From Saprospiraceae bacterium (GTDB lineage Bacteria > Bacteroidota > Bacteroidia > Chitinophagales > Saprospiraceae): 18,051 bases of DNA. Below, piece by piece: positions 1 to 9,351 of the stretch. How positions within the stretch are numbered: the first letter of the stretch is position 1; each line of letters begins with the position of its first letter. The notes below the pieces were generated by a model. It searched no databases. It was given only the letters and a program-made list of their open reading frames with translations, and had not been told where the DNA came from. The stretch lies in NCBI GenBank assembly GCA_016715465.1, contig JADKAA010000025.1:1-18051 (forward strand), written 5' to 3'. Position numbers and translations under genes: made by a program.

Positions 1-15
1 TTCCGTACCTTCGCC

Positions 16-33
16 ACCTCGAAAAAATGAGGT
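16..33 (+). other. Small inverted repeat and SD-like sequence in front of lepA
   Basis: ACCTC (16-20) and GAGGT (29-33) form a 5-bp stem around an A-rich loop just before the lepA start. The right arm contains GAGG about 10 nt before the ATG and could serve as a ribosome binding site that the hairpin would partly hide. The stem is short, so this may be chance. Confidence 0.25.
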
Positions 34-42
34 AAAACGTAC

Positions 43-1835
43 ATGAAGAATATCCGCAATTTTTGCATTATCGCCCATATTGATCACGGTAAATCCACCC
101 TGGCTGACCGGTTATTACAAAGCACCGGTACCATCAGCGACAGGGATATGATGGACCAGGTGCTGGATGATATGGACCTGGAAAGGGAAAAGGGCATTAC
201 TATTAAAAGTCATGCTATCCAGATCAACTATAAGCATACCGACGGGCAGGAGTATATCCTGAACCTGATCGATACTCCCGGCCACGTTGACTTCAGTTAT
301 GAAGTGAGCCGGGCACTGGCTGCCTGCGAAGGCTGCCTGCTGTTAGTCGATGCTACACAAGGCATTCAGGCACAGACTATCAGTAACTTATATCTTGCAA
401 TTGAAAATAATCTTGAGATTATTCCTGTGGTCAATAAGATCGATATGGCAGGAGCCATGATTGAAGAAGTGGAAGACCAGATCATTGAACTCATTGGGTG
501 TAAAAGGGAAGATATTCTGCATGCCAGCGGCCGTACCGGACTGGGTGTGGAGGCTATCCTGGATGCTATTGTAAACAGGATTCCTGCGCCCACCGGTAAA
601 CCGGATGCACCATTGCAGGCGTTGATTTTTGACAGTATGTTTAATCCCTTTCGTGGCATTATTGTTTATTTCCGGGTAAGAAATGGTTCGATAAAGAAAG
701 GGGATAAAGTAAAATTTGTTTCCACCGACCAGGAATATGATGCGGATGAAGTGGGTATCCTGAAACTGAAGATGACGGAAAAAAAGGAATTAAAATGCGG
801 CGATGTGGGTTACCTGATTACCGGCATCAAGAATGCGAAAGAAGTAAAAGTGGGGGATACGATTACCCTGGCGGCCAATCCTACACAGGAGATCATACAG
901 GGCTTTGAAGAAGTGAAGCCAATGGTATTTGCAGGTATTTTCCCGGTGAATACGGATGACTTTGAAGAGTTGCGGGATTGTATGGATAAGTTGCAATTGA
1001 ATGATGCATCGCTGACCTATGAACTGGAGACATCGCAAGCCCTTGGTTTTGGTTTCCGTTGCGGCTTTCTTGGGTTGTTGCACATGGAGATCATCCAGGA
1101 AAGATTAGAGAGAGAATTTAACCAAACGGTGATCACAACCGTTCCCAACGTAAGTTTTATCGCTTATACAACTAAGGGAGAGAAAGTGATCGTTAATAAT
1201 CCAACCGAATTCCCTGACCCGGTAAAAACGGATCATATTGATGAGCCCTTTATCAGGGCACAGATCATTAGTAAGCCGGAGTATATCGGAAACATCATGA
1301 CGCTTTGTTTGGGTAAGCGGGCATACTGATGAACCAAAGCTACCTGACGACAACAAAGGTGGAACTGATCTTTGAAATGCCATTGACGGAAATAGTTTTT
1401 GACTTTTACGATAAGCTGAAGTCACAAACGAGGGGTTATGCATCGTTTGATTATCATCCGATAGGTTACCGGGAAGCGGATATTGTACGAATGGATATTT
1501 TATTGAACAATGATAAAGTAGATGCATTGAGTGCATTGATTCACCGCAGCCGGGCACAGGAGTTTGGGCGAAAACTCTGTGAGAAGCTGAAAGAATTATT
1601 GCCAAGACAGCAATTCCAGATTGCCATACAGGCGGCCATTGGTGCTAAAGTGGTAGCAAGAGAGAATATCTCTGCTATGCGGAAGGATGTAACCGCCAAA
1701 TGTTATGGTGGCGATATCAGCCGGAAGCGTAAATTGTTGGAAAAGCAGAAAGAAGGTAAGAAGCGGATGCGCCAGATAGGAAATGTGGAAGTGCCGCAGG
1801 AGGCTTTTTTAGCGGTGTTGAAGCTGGATGATTAA
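43..1835 (+). CDS. lepA: Elongation factor 4 (LepA), one frameshift
   Basis: LepA/EF4 is a ribosome-associated translational GTPase that promotes back-translocation and helps translation under stress. The N-terminal part shows the GTPase motifs in order: AHIDHGKST (G1, residues about 11-19), DTPGH (G3, about 77-81) and NKID (G4, about 131-134), followed by beta-barrel and EF-G-like domains. FGFRCGFLGLLHMEI is a LepA signature. The first frame stops at 1329 after LGKRAY; the next frame starts there with MNQSYL and carries the LepA-specific C-terminal domain to 1835. Adding one G to GGG at 1318-1321 restores LGKRGILMNQSYL, giving 428 + 168 residues, close to the usual 595-600. The break is therefore probably a homopolymer error. 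The stop codon overlaps that of the convergent glycosyltransferase gene. Confidence 0.97.
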
Positions 1836-1841
1836 TCCAGC
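1823..1841. terminator. Perfect 7-bp hairpin spanning two convergent stop codons
   Basis: GCTGGAT (1823-1829), loop GATTA, ATCCAGC (1835-1841) make a perfect inverted repeat. The TAA of lepA (1833-1835) and the TAA of the opposite gene (1834-1832 on the minus strand) lie in and beside the loop. Being symmetrical it could mark the end of both transcripts. There is no clear T-tract after it on either strand, so strong intrinsic termination is uncertain. Confidence 0.4.
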
Positions 1842-2893
1842 AATTGTTCCGCTATGTTGATCGCTTTGTTTAAGTAATAACCTACAGCCATATTCCGGCG
1901 GATCCCTTTCATATTTTCCTGAAAGTTCCTGTATTCATTTTCGGTTATTCCTTCCAGTCTTTGTTTCAAATCATATAAAGATGAAACCGCGATACCGATT
2001 TGTTGTTGCTGTACCCACCCTGCCATCGCACTTTCGTTCCATACGATCGGAGGCAAACCAGCCATGATATATAAAGCTAATTTGTGTGGTGTGTTGATGC
2101 GCAGGTAATCACCAGCATCTAAGCCTGCTTGAATACTAGTTCCGTCCCATACCAAGCCATAGCTTCCATCTTTAGCTATTACTGGTGGCAGCGTCCTCGG
2201 TCTTTTTTCCCTTTGTAGTGAATATTGGGCGCAGTTGACGCCGGAGGAGACTCTCCATATATGAAATTCTAAGGATGGAATATTGTGGAGCTGGCTGATG
2301 AAAGACGCTTTTTCAAGGTTGCCCGCAAATATTATCGGGCCCTTTGGTGATGGCTGATCGACGGGCTCTGGGACCCCGAGGTAATCATACATTTTCAGTT
2401 CGATTACATTCTTGTTGGCAGTTTCCCTTTCAATCAGCTCTTTCATCAACCGGTTTTGTGCAATGATTATATTGAATTGTTTCAGTTGCCTGAATTCTTT
2501 TTTGAGCAATTTTTTATCCTTGTCCCGGATACCTTCAAAGTCGTGAACATAGGCTATCGTTTTTATTCCATTTTTATTTAGTAAAGAAAAAAAATAACGA
2601 TTTACTCTTGAACGGACAGGGAAATGAAAAAATACACAAGCCGGGGTCATCAATTTATTGATTGACATTTTGCGTACTTTTTGATAAGCCAAAATGCGGC
2701 TCAGCAAATTTGAAGAAGCAGGGAACGTTTCCAATTTCTCATATCCCGATTTTAACAGGACAGTTTCTATGTCTTCCCGCAAAACACCTGCTGTGTATCT
2801 TGCTCCCGGGTAAAGCTCAGTTACGAAGTAGCGTTTTATATCAGTTGCCTTTAACAATTGATTTAAATTTTTTTGCGAAATGAATAATACCAT
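1832..2893 (-). CDS. Gtf3/galactofuranosyltransferase-like glycosyltransferase
   Basis: An intact 353-residue cytoplasmic protein without a signal peptide. The C-terminal half carries the pattern typical of Gtf3-like or beta-1,6-galactofuranosyltransferase-type enzymes: SYGLVWDGTS (about residues 245-254), then GDYLRINTPHKL and AGLPPIVW (about 263-286), which form the donor-binding side of a GT-B fold. The N-terminal half has the acceptor-side pattern with FHFPVRS and AYVHDFEGIR. It is the last gene of the minus-strand glycan cluster and follows a GT4 gene whose apparent stop (2863) overlaps its start by about 30 nt. AGGAA lies immediately before the ATG, too close for a standard SD. It most likely transfers a sugar nucleotide residue onto the growing glycan; the sugar cannot be read from sequence. 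Its clean frame contrasts with neighbouring broken genes. Confidence 0.75.
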   Translation of the reverse strand: MVLFISQKNLNQLLKATDIKRYFVTELYPGARYTAGVLREDIETVLLKSGYEKLETFPASSNLLSRILAYQKVRKMSINKLMTPACVFFHFPVRSRVNRYFFSLLNKNGIKTIAYVHDFEGIRDKDKKLLKKEFRQLKQFNIIIAQNRLMKELIERETANKNVIELKMYDYLGVPEPVDQPSPKGPIIFAGNLEKASFISQLHNIPSLEFHIWRVSSGVNCAQYSLQREKRPRTLPPVIAKDGSYGLVWDGTSIQAGLDAGDYLRINTPHKLALYIMAGLPPIVWNESAMAGWVQQQQIGIAVSSLYDLKQRLEGITENEYRNFQENMKGIRRNMAVGYYLNKAINIAEQLLD

Positions 2894-4154
2894 TTCCTGC
2901 GGGGTGTCAGGTAATTCTGTAGGAACAGAAGTTCTTTTGCCGCAGATGCCTTTAACGGCTGCCGGTTCATTATAATGGTCTTGTAAACATTTATTCGTTC
3001 ATCAATTATTTTTACAGGTGAGAAATAATCTATCAACCGTTGTTTTGTGTCTCCTGTTATTCCTTTTATCCAGTTTGTCAGCATCGGTTCATTCGAAAGG
3101 ATTGAGGCGAGTGAGTTTGCATCATTAGCCGGGATGATCTTTGTGTTCGGATCGTCTACAAAAAGATAAGCAGCACCGGTTTTTCTGTAAGGATCAGCGG
3201 TTTTTGCGAATAGGCTGCTTCAAGTGCAAAATAATTGAAAGTTTCCCAGAGAGAGGGTATGATACAAACGCTGGCGTTGCGGATAGCTTTAATTACTTCG
3301 GTATGTTTTTTTTCCGGTATCCATATAAAATTCTTCTTCCAAATGTCTGCATAGTTTTTAGCCAGGTAAGTGGATACCAAAGTTCCTCCGGCGCACTATA
3401 AGTGTCTCCGCCAATCCAATATATATTCCAATCTTTATTTTTTTTGGAGATGATCCGTGTGGCTTCTGCCATGATTGCAGGTCCTTTAGTGAATTGCAGA
3501 CCACTGATAACCAGGTTTGATTTTGAATCATTACTGTTATCCTCAACAACAGCAGATGGTGTTGTCCAGGGTGCCCTCGAAAAATAGACTTGTCTCCCGG
3601 TTAGCGTACAAAGATCTTCAGCATTTAGGGGACTATGGTGAGAATTCCATCGGCATGCAAATAAGCAAACAATTCCATCTGCTCAATTATAGCTGAATGA
3701 TCATCCTTTATTGAACTGTTATATCTCTTTAGCTGGAGAAAAGAAGAATGACCTGCAATCGCAACGGGAGGAAGATCATTGCTAAGGAGCAACGCACCAG
3801 CGCCACCATAATCAGCAGCTTCAATAATATCAATACTCATTGTTCTATGGTTCTTTAACAGCCACTCTTTCATCGCCATACCCATCGCCAACCATCCCGG
3901 AGCCCCATAACTACCCGGCCTGAAATACGCTTTGAATTTTGTAAATAATGTTGGTAGGATGCTTTTAAAATCACAGTAGTAAGATCACCTTGAGTTCTTG
4001 TTTCATTTTCATCAGTAAGTCCGGCTGTTTCATCAAAAGTCAATAAGATCACTTTATGTCCCATTGTCAGAAGATTGGAACATAAGTAGCTATTATATGC
4101 TGGTATACCGCCGACCTGCTGGCCTATCGAAAAACTGGTAATACAAACCGTCAT
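2863..4154 (-). CDS. GT4-type glycosyltransferase, several frameshifts
   Basis: A GT-B glycosyltransferase broken into about five reading-frame pieces that together give about 430 residues. The start, MTVCITSFSIGQQVGGIPAYN, shows the glycine-rich N-terminal acceptor loop; IIEAADYGGAG follows in the second piece. After a break near 3625, a piece with NLVISGLQFTKGP and IYWIGGD matches the linker and start of the donor domain. PSLWETFNYFALEA (near 3250) contains the E-x7-E motif of retaining GT4 enzymes, and a final piece from about 3180 to 2863 supplies the C-terminal helix. Breaks lie near 3890, 3625, 3370 and 3180. The ATG overlaps the TGA of the upstream FkbM gene by 4 nt (4151-4154), so the two are probably translationally coupled. 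The breaks look like sequencing errors because the protein pattern continues across them. Confidence 0.8.
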
Positions 4155-4867
4155 AATTTTATTTTCCTGAGTTGAACTGCACCGATATCCATGCCATCAT
4201 AAAAACAATAGTACCCATTTTTTTTCAGCAATTGTATGGATTCTCTTTTACTAATAGGGTCTAGGTTAATATATTCGAACCTGATGATTAACGGCCTGAT
4301 CTTTGTAAAATCGATCTGTTTGATCACTTCAGCGTCAAAACCTTCTGTATCCGTTTGCAGGTAATCAGGTAAAAGTTCCGGAACATATTCTTCCAGCATT
4401 TTCATTAAAGGGCCTGCACTTGATATTTCCCCTGTAATTAAAGATGATGAGATGCCTGACTTTTTATAATGTTCAGGGTCAAGGGATGCAATACCCGAAG
4501 CCCAGTCGGGTAAGTCCTTTAATTTTTCTGGAATGACCTTGTAAATTGTTACTTCATTCTTTGAAGGATGGACAGCCTTTTTTACTAATTTAACCCTGGT
4601 AAATATGTCAAAATTCGATAGCAGCTTTTCAAATGAATCGGCCACCGGTTCAAAAGCGATTCCCAGGCAATCCCTTTTCTTTAAATAATCGAATAGAAAA
4701 TCGTGGCTGACCCCGTCATTTGCGCCAACTAATATAAACCGGAAAACAGTTCCTTCAGGAAAGTTTTTATTCAGAACAGATTTGATTGTAAAAACCTTTT
4801 CCTTATCCCGGTAAAGTTTCCGTAGTGCAATCTTTGATAGATTTGATATGCGGGATAAAATATTCAT
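4151..4867 (-). CDS. FkbM-family SAM-dependent methyltransferase
   Basis: An intact 238-residue protein. ILVGANDG (about residues 45-52) is the SAM-binding motif I of FkbM-type methyltransferases, AFEPV (71-75) is the acidic motif II, and LQTDTEGFDAEVI in the C-terminal half matches the FkbM motif usually written KIDVEG. The fold is a class I Rossmann methyltransferase; members O-methylate sugars or polyketides. The ATG overlaps the wzt stop (ATGA) and its own TGA overlaps the following GT4 start (ATGA), placing it tightly in one translation unit. Beside an exporter whose ATPase has a glycan-reading domain, a role in methylating the glycan, perhaps its non-reducing end, is attractive. That role is inference; the family assignment is well supported. 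Confidence 0.85.
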   Translation of the reverse strand: MNILSRISNLSKIALRKLYRDKEKVFTIKSVLNKNFPEGTVFRFILVGANDGVSHDFLFDYLKKRDCLGIAFEPVADSFEKLLSNFDIFTRVKLVKKAVHPSKNEVTIYKVIPEKLKDLPDWASGIASLDPEHYKKSGISSSLITGEISSAGPLMKMLEEYVPELLPDYLQTDTEGFDAEVIKQIDFTKIRPLIIRFEYINLDPISKRESIQLLKKNGYYCFYDGMDIGAVQLRKIKL

Positions 4868-6111
4868 GAAGTAAAGTCGATGGCGGGAATAACAATTTTA
4901 TTCCATTCGGGACTCATCGTTTTCCCAGAAGTATAAACATCATTCAGCTCAATAGTAAATTCAAAAGCATCGTACAGGCATTCATATAAATAAATATTAT
5001 CTCCCAGGTAAAGGTCGACCCGGTAAGTACCCGGTGCAAAAATGTTCAGGCCGGGGATAACGATGCTGGCCTGCGCTTTTTCTCCTGTTACGAGGGAAAT
5101 TTTTTGCCGATATGTTTATTATTCAGTCCAATAACAGGGGTTGTGATCCTGATCCTTGATAACAATGCCAATCTCAGGATCGATCAATGGTTGGCGTAAA
5201 AAGTAGTCCATGTTGATCCTCATAGTGGCACCAGGTATGAATTCTCGCTGATCGTATCGTTTACATACATGGTCGCTTTCAGCAGTCCTTCATTCTTAAG
5301 CGTCTTATTGGTATGTTGTGAAAGATCAAATTCTCCATAGCCTATCTTGCTCACAGCACTGAGAAAGGAACGGGTATACGAATTGGCTGCTTCATCCACC
5401 GCACCCTGGAAACTAATTGCACCGTTATCCAGCACAATTGCCCTTGTACAAAGCTGCTTGACGAGCGACATATTGTGGCTCACAAAAACGATGGTGCGTC
5501 CTTCCTTCTTACTGACATCTTCCATCTTGCCCAAACATTTCTTCTGAAACTCCATATCACCCACTGCCAGTACCTCATCTATCAGTAATATTTCTGGTTC
5601 AAGATGAGCCGCAACTGAAAACGCCAGTCTGAGCTGCATACCACTGCTGTAATGTTTAAGCGGTGAATCAATAAATTTTTCTACACCACTAAAATCAATA
5701 ATGGCATCCAATTGTTTAGTGATCTCTGCTTTTTTTAAGCCAAGTATGGAACCATTCAGGTAAATGTTCTCTCTTCCGGTTAATTCAGGATGGAAACCTG
5801 TTCCTACTTCCAGTAAACTTCCCACTCTTCCACGAATAATGGCATCGCCGGTAGTAGGGGGAGTGATGCGGCTGATGATCTTTAATAAAGTGCTTTTCCA
5901 GCCCCGTTTCGCCCAATGATACCAATCCTTTCACCGGGCATTATATCAAGATTGATATCTTTTAATGCCCAGAATTTGTCAACTTTCTTTTTACCGGGGC
6001 TAAAGCTCTTTTTATTGATTGAGTAATAACATCCCTCAATGCTACATAAGGTTGTGTGTCTGTCAGCTTATATTCTTTGCCCAGGTTCCGTATTTCAATA
6101 GCAGGTTTCAT
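4864..6111 (-). CDS. wzt: Wzt, ATPase of an O-antigen/polysaccharide ABC exporter, frameshifted
   Basis: The nucleotide-binding subunit of an ABC-2 glycan exporter. It starts at ATG 6111 with MKPAIEIRNLGKEY, the stop of wzm overlapping by one base (TAATG). GIIGRNGAGKST is the Walker A motif after adding one A at 5894-5897; another A is missing at 5988-5992. The long intact piece 5825-5220 carries VGTGFHPELTGREN, the signature YSSGMQLRL, Walker B ILLIDE and the H-loop VFVSHN. A C-terminal extension continues through breaks near 5229 and 5100 (NMDYFLRQPLIDPEIGI, then FAPGTYRVDLYLGDN) to the stop at 4864. The total of about 415 residues fits Wzt proteins with a C-terminal beta-sandwich carbohydrate-binding domain, which recognises the finished, capped glycan before export. 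Its TGA overlaps the FkbM start. Confidence 0.88.
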
Positions 6112-6935
6112 TATGCTAAATCTGCAAAGTATGCTTCTGTTTTTCTGAAATAGTATAAACCAACGAAAAAAATGATAACCGTACTGGTAAGCCCAATTGA
6201 TATTGTTGTTGAATCAATGGGATGATTTGATAAGGTAGCCCTGAATAATTCAATAGCAGCATTTACGGGGTTAATAGCTAATAAATATTTCAGCCAGGTT
6301 TGTTGCACAGAATAAAGCGGGTAAATAACCTGTGATGAAAAGAACAATACCTGCAGTAAAAAGGGAATAGTGTACCTGAAATCCCGGTACTTCACATTTA
6401 ATGCAGTGAGAAATGTCCCGGCACCGAAACCAGCTATGAGTATAATCAATATACCAGCTGCAAAATAGAATACTGAATACCAGTGCAGGGGTTGTTTGTA
6501 GATAAAACAAAAAATAAAAAAAACAAATAACCCCATTAAAAAATCAAATAAAGCAACCAGTACTGATGAGCCAGGTATGATCAATCTTGGAAAATAGATT
6601 TTCCTGATGATATTGGCATTCTGTATCATGCTTTCTCCGGCATGTGAGACAGAGGAGCTAAAGAGATTCCATAAGATCAGCCCGGATAAAACAAAAATAG
6701 GATAGGCTGTAGTGCCGGTATCGATTTTCCAGGTTTTTGAGAAAAGTAAAGTGAAAAGTGCCATCATGCCCAGTGGCTGCAAGAGTGCCCAAAGAATACC
6801 GAGATAGGTTTGTTTGTATTTTACTTTGATATCCCGCCAGGTGAAGAAGTAAAACAACTCCCGGTACTGCCAAAGTTCTTTTAAACCAAGAGATAAACCT
6901 TTAGGTGGCTGAATATGGGTGATGAACTTCTCCAT
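6111..6935 (-). CDS. wzm: Wzm, permease of an O-antigen/polysaccharide ABC exporter
   Basis: An intact 274-residue ABC-2 type integral membrane protein. The N-terminus, ending in FTWRDIKVKYKQTYLG, is the conserved cytoplasmic interface of Wzm/KpsM/TagG permeases, followed by about six hydrophobic segments (roughly residues 45-65, 80-100, 120-148, 150-178, 185-210 and 240-262). Conserved KYRDFRYTIPFLLQ and INPV lie in the expected order. With Wzt it would form the channel moving a lipid-linked glycan across the inner membrane. The stop shares one base with the wzt start. It lies 53 bp after the secreted-protein gene, in the same direction. The clean frame supports the coordinates. Confidence 0.93.
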   Translation of the reverse strand: MEKFITHIQPPKGLSLGLKELWQYRELFYFFTWRDIKVKYKQTYLGILWALLQPLGMMALFTLLFSKTWKIDTGTTAYPIFVLSGLILWNLFSSSVSHAGESMIQNANIIRKIYFPRLIIPGSSVLVALFDFLMGLFVFFIFCFIYKQPLHWYSVFYFAAGILIILIAGFGAGTFLTALNVKYRDFRYTIPFLLQVLFFSSQVIYPLYSVQQTWLKYLLAINPVNAAIELFRATLSNHPIDSTTISIGLTSTVIIFFVGLYYFRKTEAYFADLA

Positions 6936-6988
6936 GAGTTGTAAAGATACCCATTGGAGACTGAAACGTAAAGACTTAACCGAACAGT

Positions 6989-8009
6989 TTAGTTATCGTA
7001 ATTAAGTGGAATTCTGTTGCCTTCTTTTGCTTTGTTTTTATCCGTTTTTTCCTGCAGTTTTTGTTCGTTCTTATTTCCTTTCGGATCCATCAGCGGATCG
7101 CCAACCGGCGCCTGTCCGTCTTCCAGTTTTAGCGTAAAGACTTTGTCAATATGCATCCATTTGCCATTCTCCCACTTAAATCCTTCCTGGTCACCATCGG
7201 GTACATAGGTCCAGGCAAGTTCTGGCTGATCCGATTCAGAAATCAAATGATCCACCAGTATCATTCCAAGATCTTCAATATAATTTACCAGCACCCTGGC
7301 ACCTTTTTTAAATTCAAGGCCTAACCTGTACTTGGGCGGTTTGGGAACCGAATCTTTTTCAAAAGAGAAAAGGACCCCCCAAAGACCGGTTCATTTTTTC
7401 ATTAAAACTTAGTACTTCAATCCACTTCATACTGCTTTGTGCACTAGTATTATCAAATCCGAAAAGCGTATAATAGTTTTTCCCTTTGTGTTGGGTTTTG
7501 ATGATATTATAATAAATAGATCCAATCCAGTTTTGCCTGCTGCGTACAGAATCCTGGGGCTTGTCCGTAAACTCAGATACGTCTCTCAGGGGTAAAAGTT
7601 TCAGCGAACCATCGGTAGTACGGAATTGTATTGCTCCCTTTTGCCGGGAGTAATAGTCATCGAAATTGATATTCCAGGTGATGATCCGAAAACTGGTATC
7701 AGGAGCATATAATTTAGAAACACCCAGTACTGAATCAAAAGGGTAGTAAAATGAATTTTTAACCTGCAGGGCTCTTACCAATACTTTAGTAAATGCACTG
7801 TCAGCAATCATCCTGTCTTCCGGAAGGCTGTCGGTGTTCAGGTATTCTGAATATTCACTCAGTGTATCTTCTTTTGCCCTGAGCTTTTCAGATCGGCCTG
7901 GGTAATTTTTTTGTGACAGGGCAACCTGCGAAAAGGATAGCAGCCAAAGAAGAAGGAAAGCTGTTTGAATCAGTAATTTCTTTACCAGGATGGTTTTTGT
8001 CATAGTCAT
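6989..8009 (-). CDS. Secreted protein of unknown function, one frameshift
   Basis: About 340 residues in two pieces (8009-7359 and roughly 7370-6989). The N-terminus has a basic MTMTKTILVKK followed by a hydrophobic stretch with LLLWLLSFSQVALSQ, a convincing signal peptide; ATG 8003 is an alternative start. The mature part is rich in Tyr, Asp, Ser and Trp with no enzyme motif I recognise: WIGSIYYNII, YYTLFGFDN, then KYRLGLEFKKGARV and MILVDHL. The pattern resembles a family of uncharacterised secreted proteins I associate with Bacteroidota. The first frame ends soon after LGGPFLF; shifting frame around 7360-7380, at T and G runs, continues with SFEKDSVPKPPK. It lies between the heptose genes and wzm in the same direction, so it may be periplasmic or surface-exposed and linked to the glycan, but this is inference. 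Confidence 0.7.
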
Positions 8010-8071
8010 GCTAAGTTACAGCTTAATACAGATGCCGATAACGCTAAAAGGGTTGTAAAATTTATGAAGAC

Positions 8072-9318
8072 TTATAAAGCTTTGGCAAAATCAGGGAGGG
8101 AATCAAACCGCAGGTCAATATCAGGGGTGGGGGGGGAAAGGAACATCGGGATTGGTAGTGGCCAGAAAACAGAATAAATGCCGGCATTTTTGCCAAATAG
8201 CATATCGCTGGGGTTTATTACCAATTATAAGAGACCTTGAAAGGTCAACTGAATCAAAATAATTTTTAGCATGGAAAGCCATACCCGGGTTAGGCTTCCT
8301 GTCGGGGTGTTTATTATCGGTACTGGTACAATAGTATATTTTATCTATCCTTCCACCGGCGGTTTCTATCGCATCCTGCATATTCTGGTGAAACGTTCTC
8401 AGGTCATGTTCTGTCATCAATTGTTTGCCCACTCCTGCTGGTTGCTCACGATGATGATTTTTCCAAATTTACCTGCCAGTTTTTGAAATGCTTTTTCAAC
8501 ACCTCATAAAACCGAAATTCTTCCCAGTTGAGAATATAATCTTCTTTCTTTTCATGATTGATCACACCATCCTGGTCAATAAATAGCGTCCAGCTTTTAT
8601 CAATAGTTGATAAGTCAAGTGGGGGCGACTGAGCTCTGATTGTGCACGGTTGTAATCTTCCGGTATGCCGATATCAATAAAATAAGTATCCTGGACTAAT
8701 CCATAAATACGCCGTACCGGGCAAAATTTTTCCAGGTAATGCTTTTCAAACGAAAACTTAGCCGGAAATTCTTCATCCAGGAATTTGTCCTTATTCAGCA
8801 GGTAAACACCCCTGCTTATATTACCCGACCTCATAAAAACTGTTTTTCTTTAAAGCTATTTACCAATTGTTCCTCATCGAGCTCCACAACACCATAGCGG
8901 TCGAACCTGTTCATCGGTTTCAGTAACAGGGTACATTCTGCTTTATTATGATTATGGAACATCGCTGCTTTATGCAGATCAACTTTATAAAGGGTGTCCC
9001 CATTTGTAACAACAATATTCTTTTCAGCTGCTTTTGTACAGGCCAATAGTATTGCTCCGCCTGTTCCCAGGGGTTGGTCCTCAATAACACATTGGTAGCT
9101 GAGTGTTGGAAATTGAGTTGATAAATAATCTTCGATCAGCTCATGTTTGTAACCCAATGAGAAGATAAATTTTTCTACTCCCTGGCTTCTCAGGTAATTG
9201 ATAACATGAAAAAGGAATGGTCGTCCGGCAACAGGTGCCATGCATTTCGGAAGATCAGGTACAGATTCCTTAATCTGGTTCCTAAACCACCAGCCAATAT
9301 TATTGCCTCTTTGATCAT
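8072..9318 (-). CDS. Fused heptose-1-phosphate nucleotidyltransferase and HAD phosphatase (HddC-GmhB), frameshifted
   Basis: The N-terminal domain (9318 to about 8630) is a nucleotidyltransferase: start MIKEAIILAGGLGTRLR, then SVPDLPKCMAPVAGRPF, LGTGGAI and VTNGDTL, matching HddC/RmlA-type GDP- or NDP-sugar pyrophosphorylases. The C-terminal domain is a HAD-IIIA phosphatase of the GmhB type: FIDQDGVIN (nucleophile and acid Asp), IIIVSNQQ, RKPNPGM, and IIGNKPSDM for the last metal motif. One missing C in the G-run at 8621-8625 separates the two frames. Restoring it gives SRPPLDLSTIDKSWTLFIDQDG with no stop, so this is one polypeptide of about 415 residues. Other breaks lie near 9268, 8845, 8508, 8445, 8214 and 8170. 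It would dephosphorylate heptose 1,7-bisphosphate and activate the product with GTP. It follows gmhA by about 33 bp. Confidence 0.82.
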
Positions 9319-9351
9319 GCAGGATTTTATAAGTCTCTTTTAGTGGAAGAT

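Noticed and set aside
366..1605. Long minus-strand open frames inside lepA
   Set aside because: They overlap the strongly conserved lepA frame and their translations show no domain pattern.
2863..4154. Glycosyltransferase pseudogene
   Set aside because: Breaks are single-base and protein conservation continues across them, as in essential lepA; decay is not needed to explain them.
8129..8136. Run of eight G near the 3' end of the hddC-gmhB gene, as a phase-variation tract
   Set aside because: Frameshifts at short runs occur throughout the window, so length change here is better explained by sequencing error; the run is at the extreme 3' end where switching would do little.
8121..8834. Separate hddC and gmhB genes
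   Set aside because: The apparent nucleotidyltransferase stop lies inside the phosphatase coding sequence, and one added base joins the two with no start needed in between.
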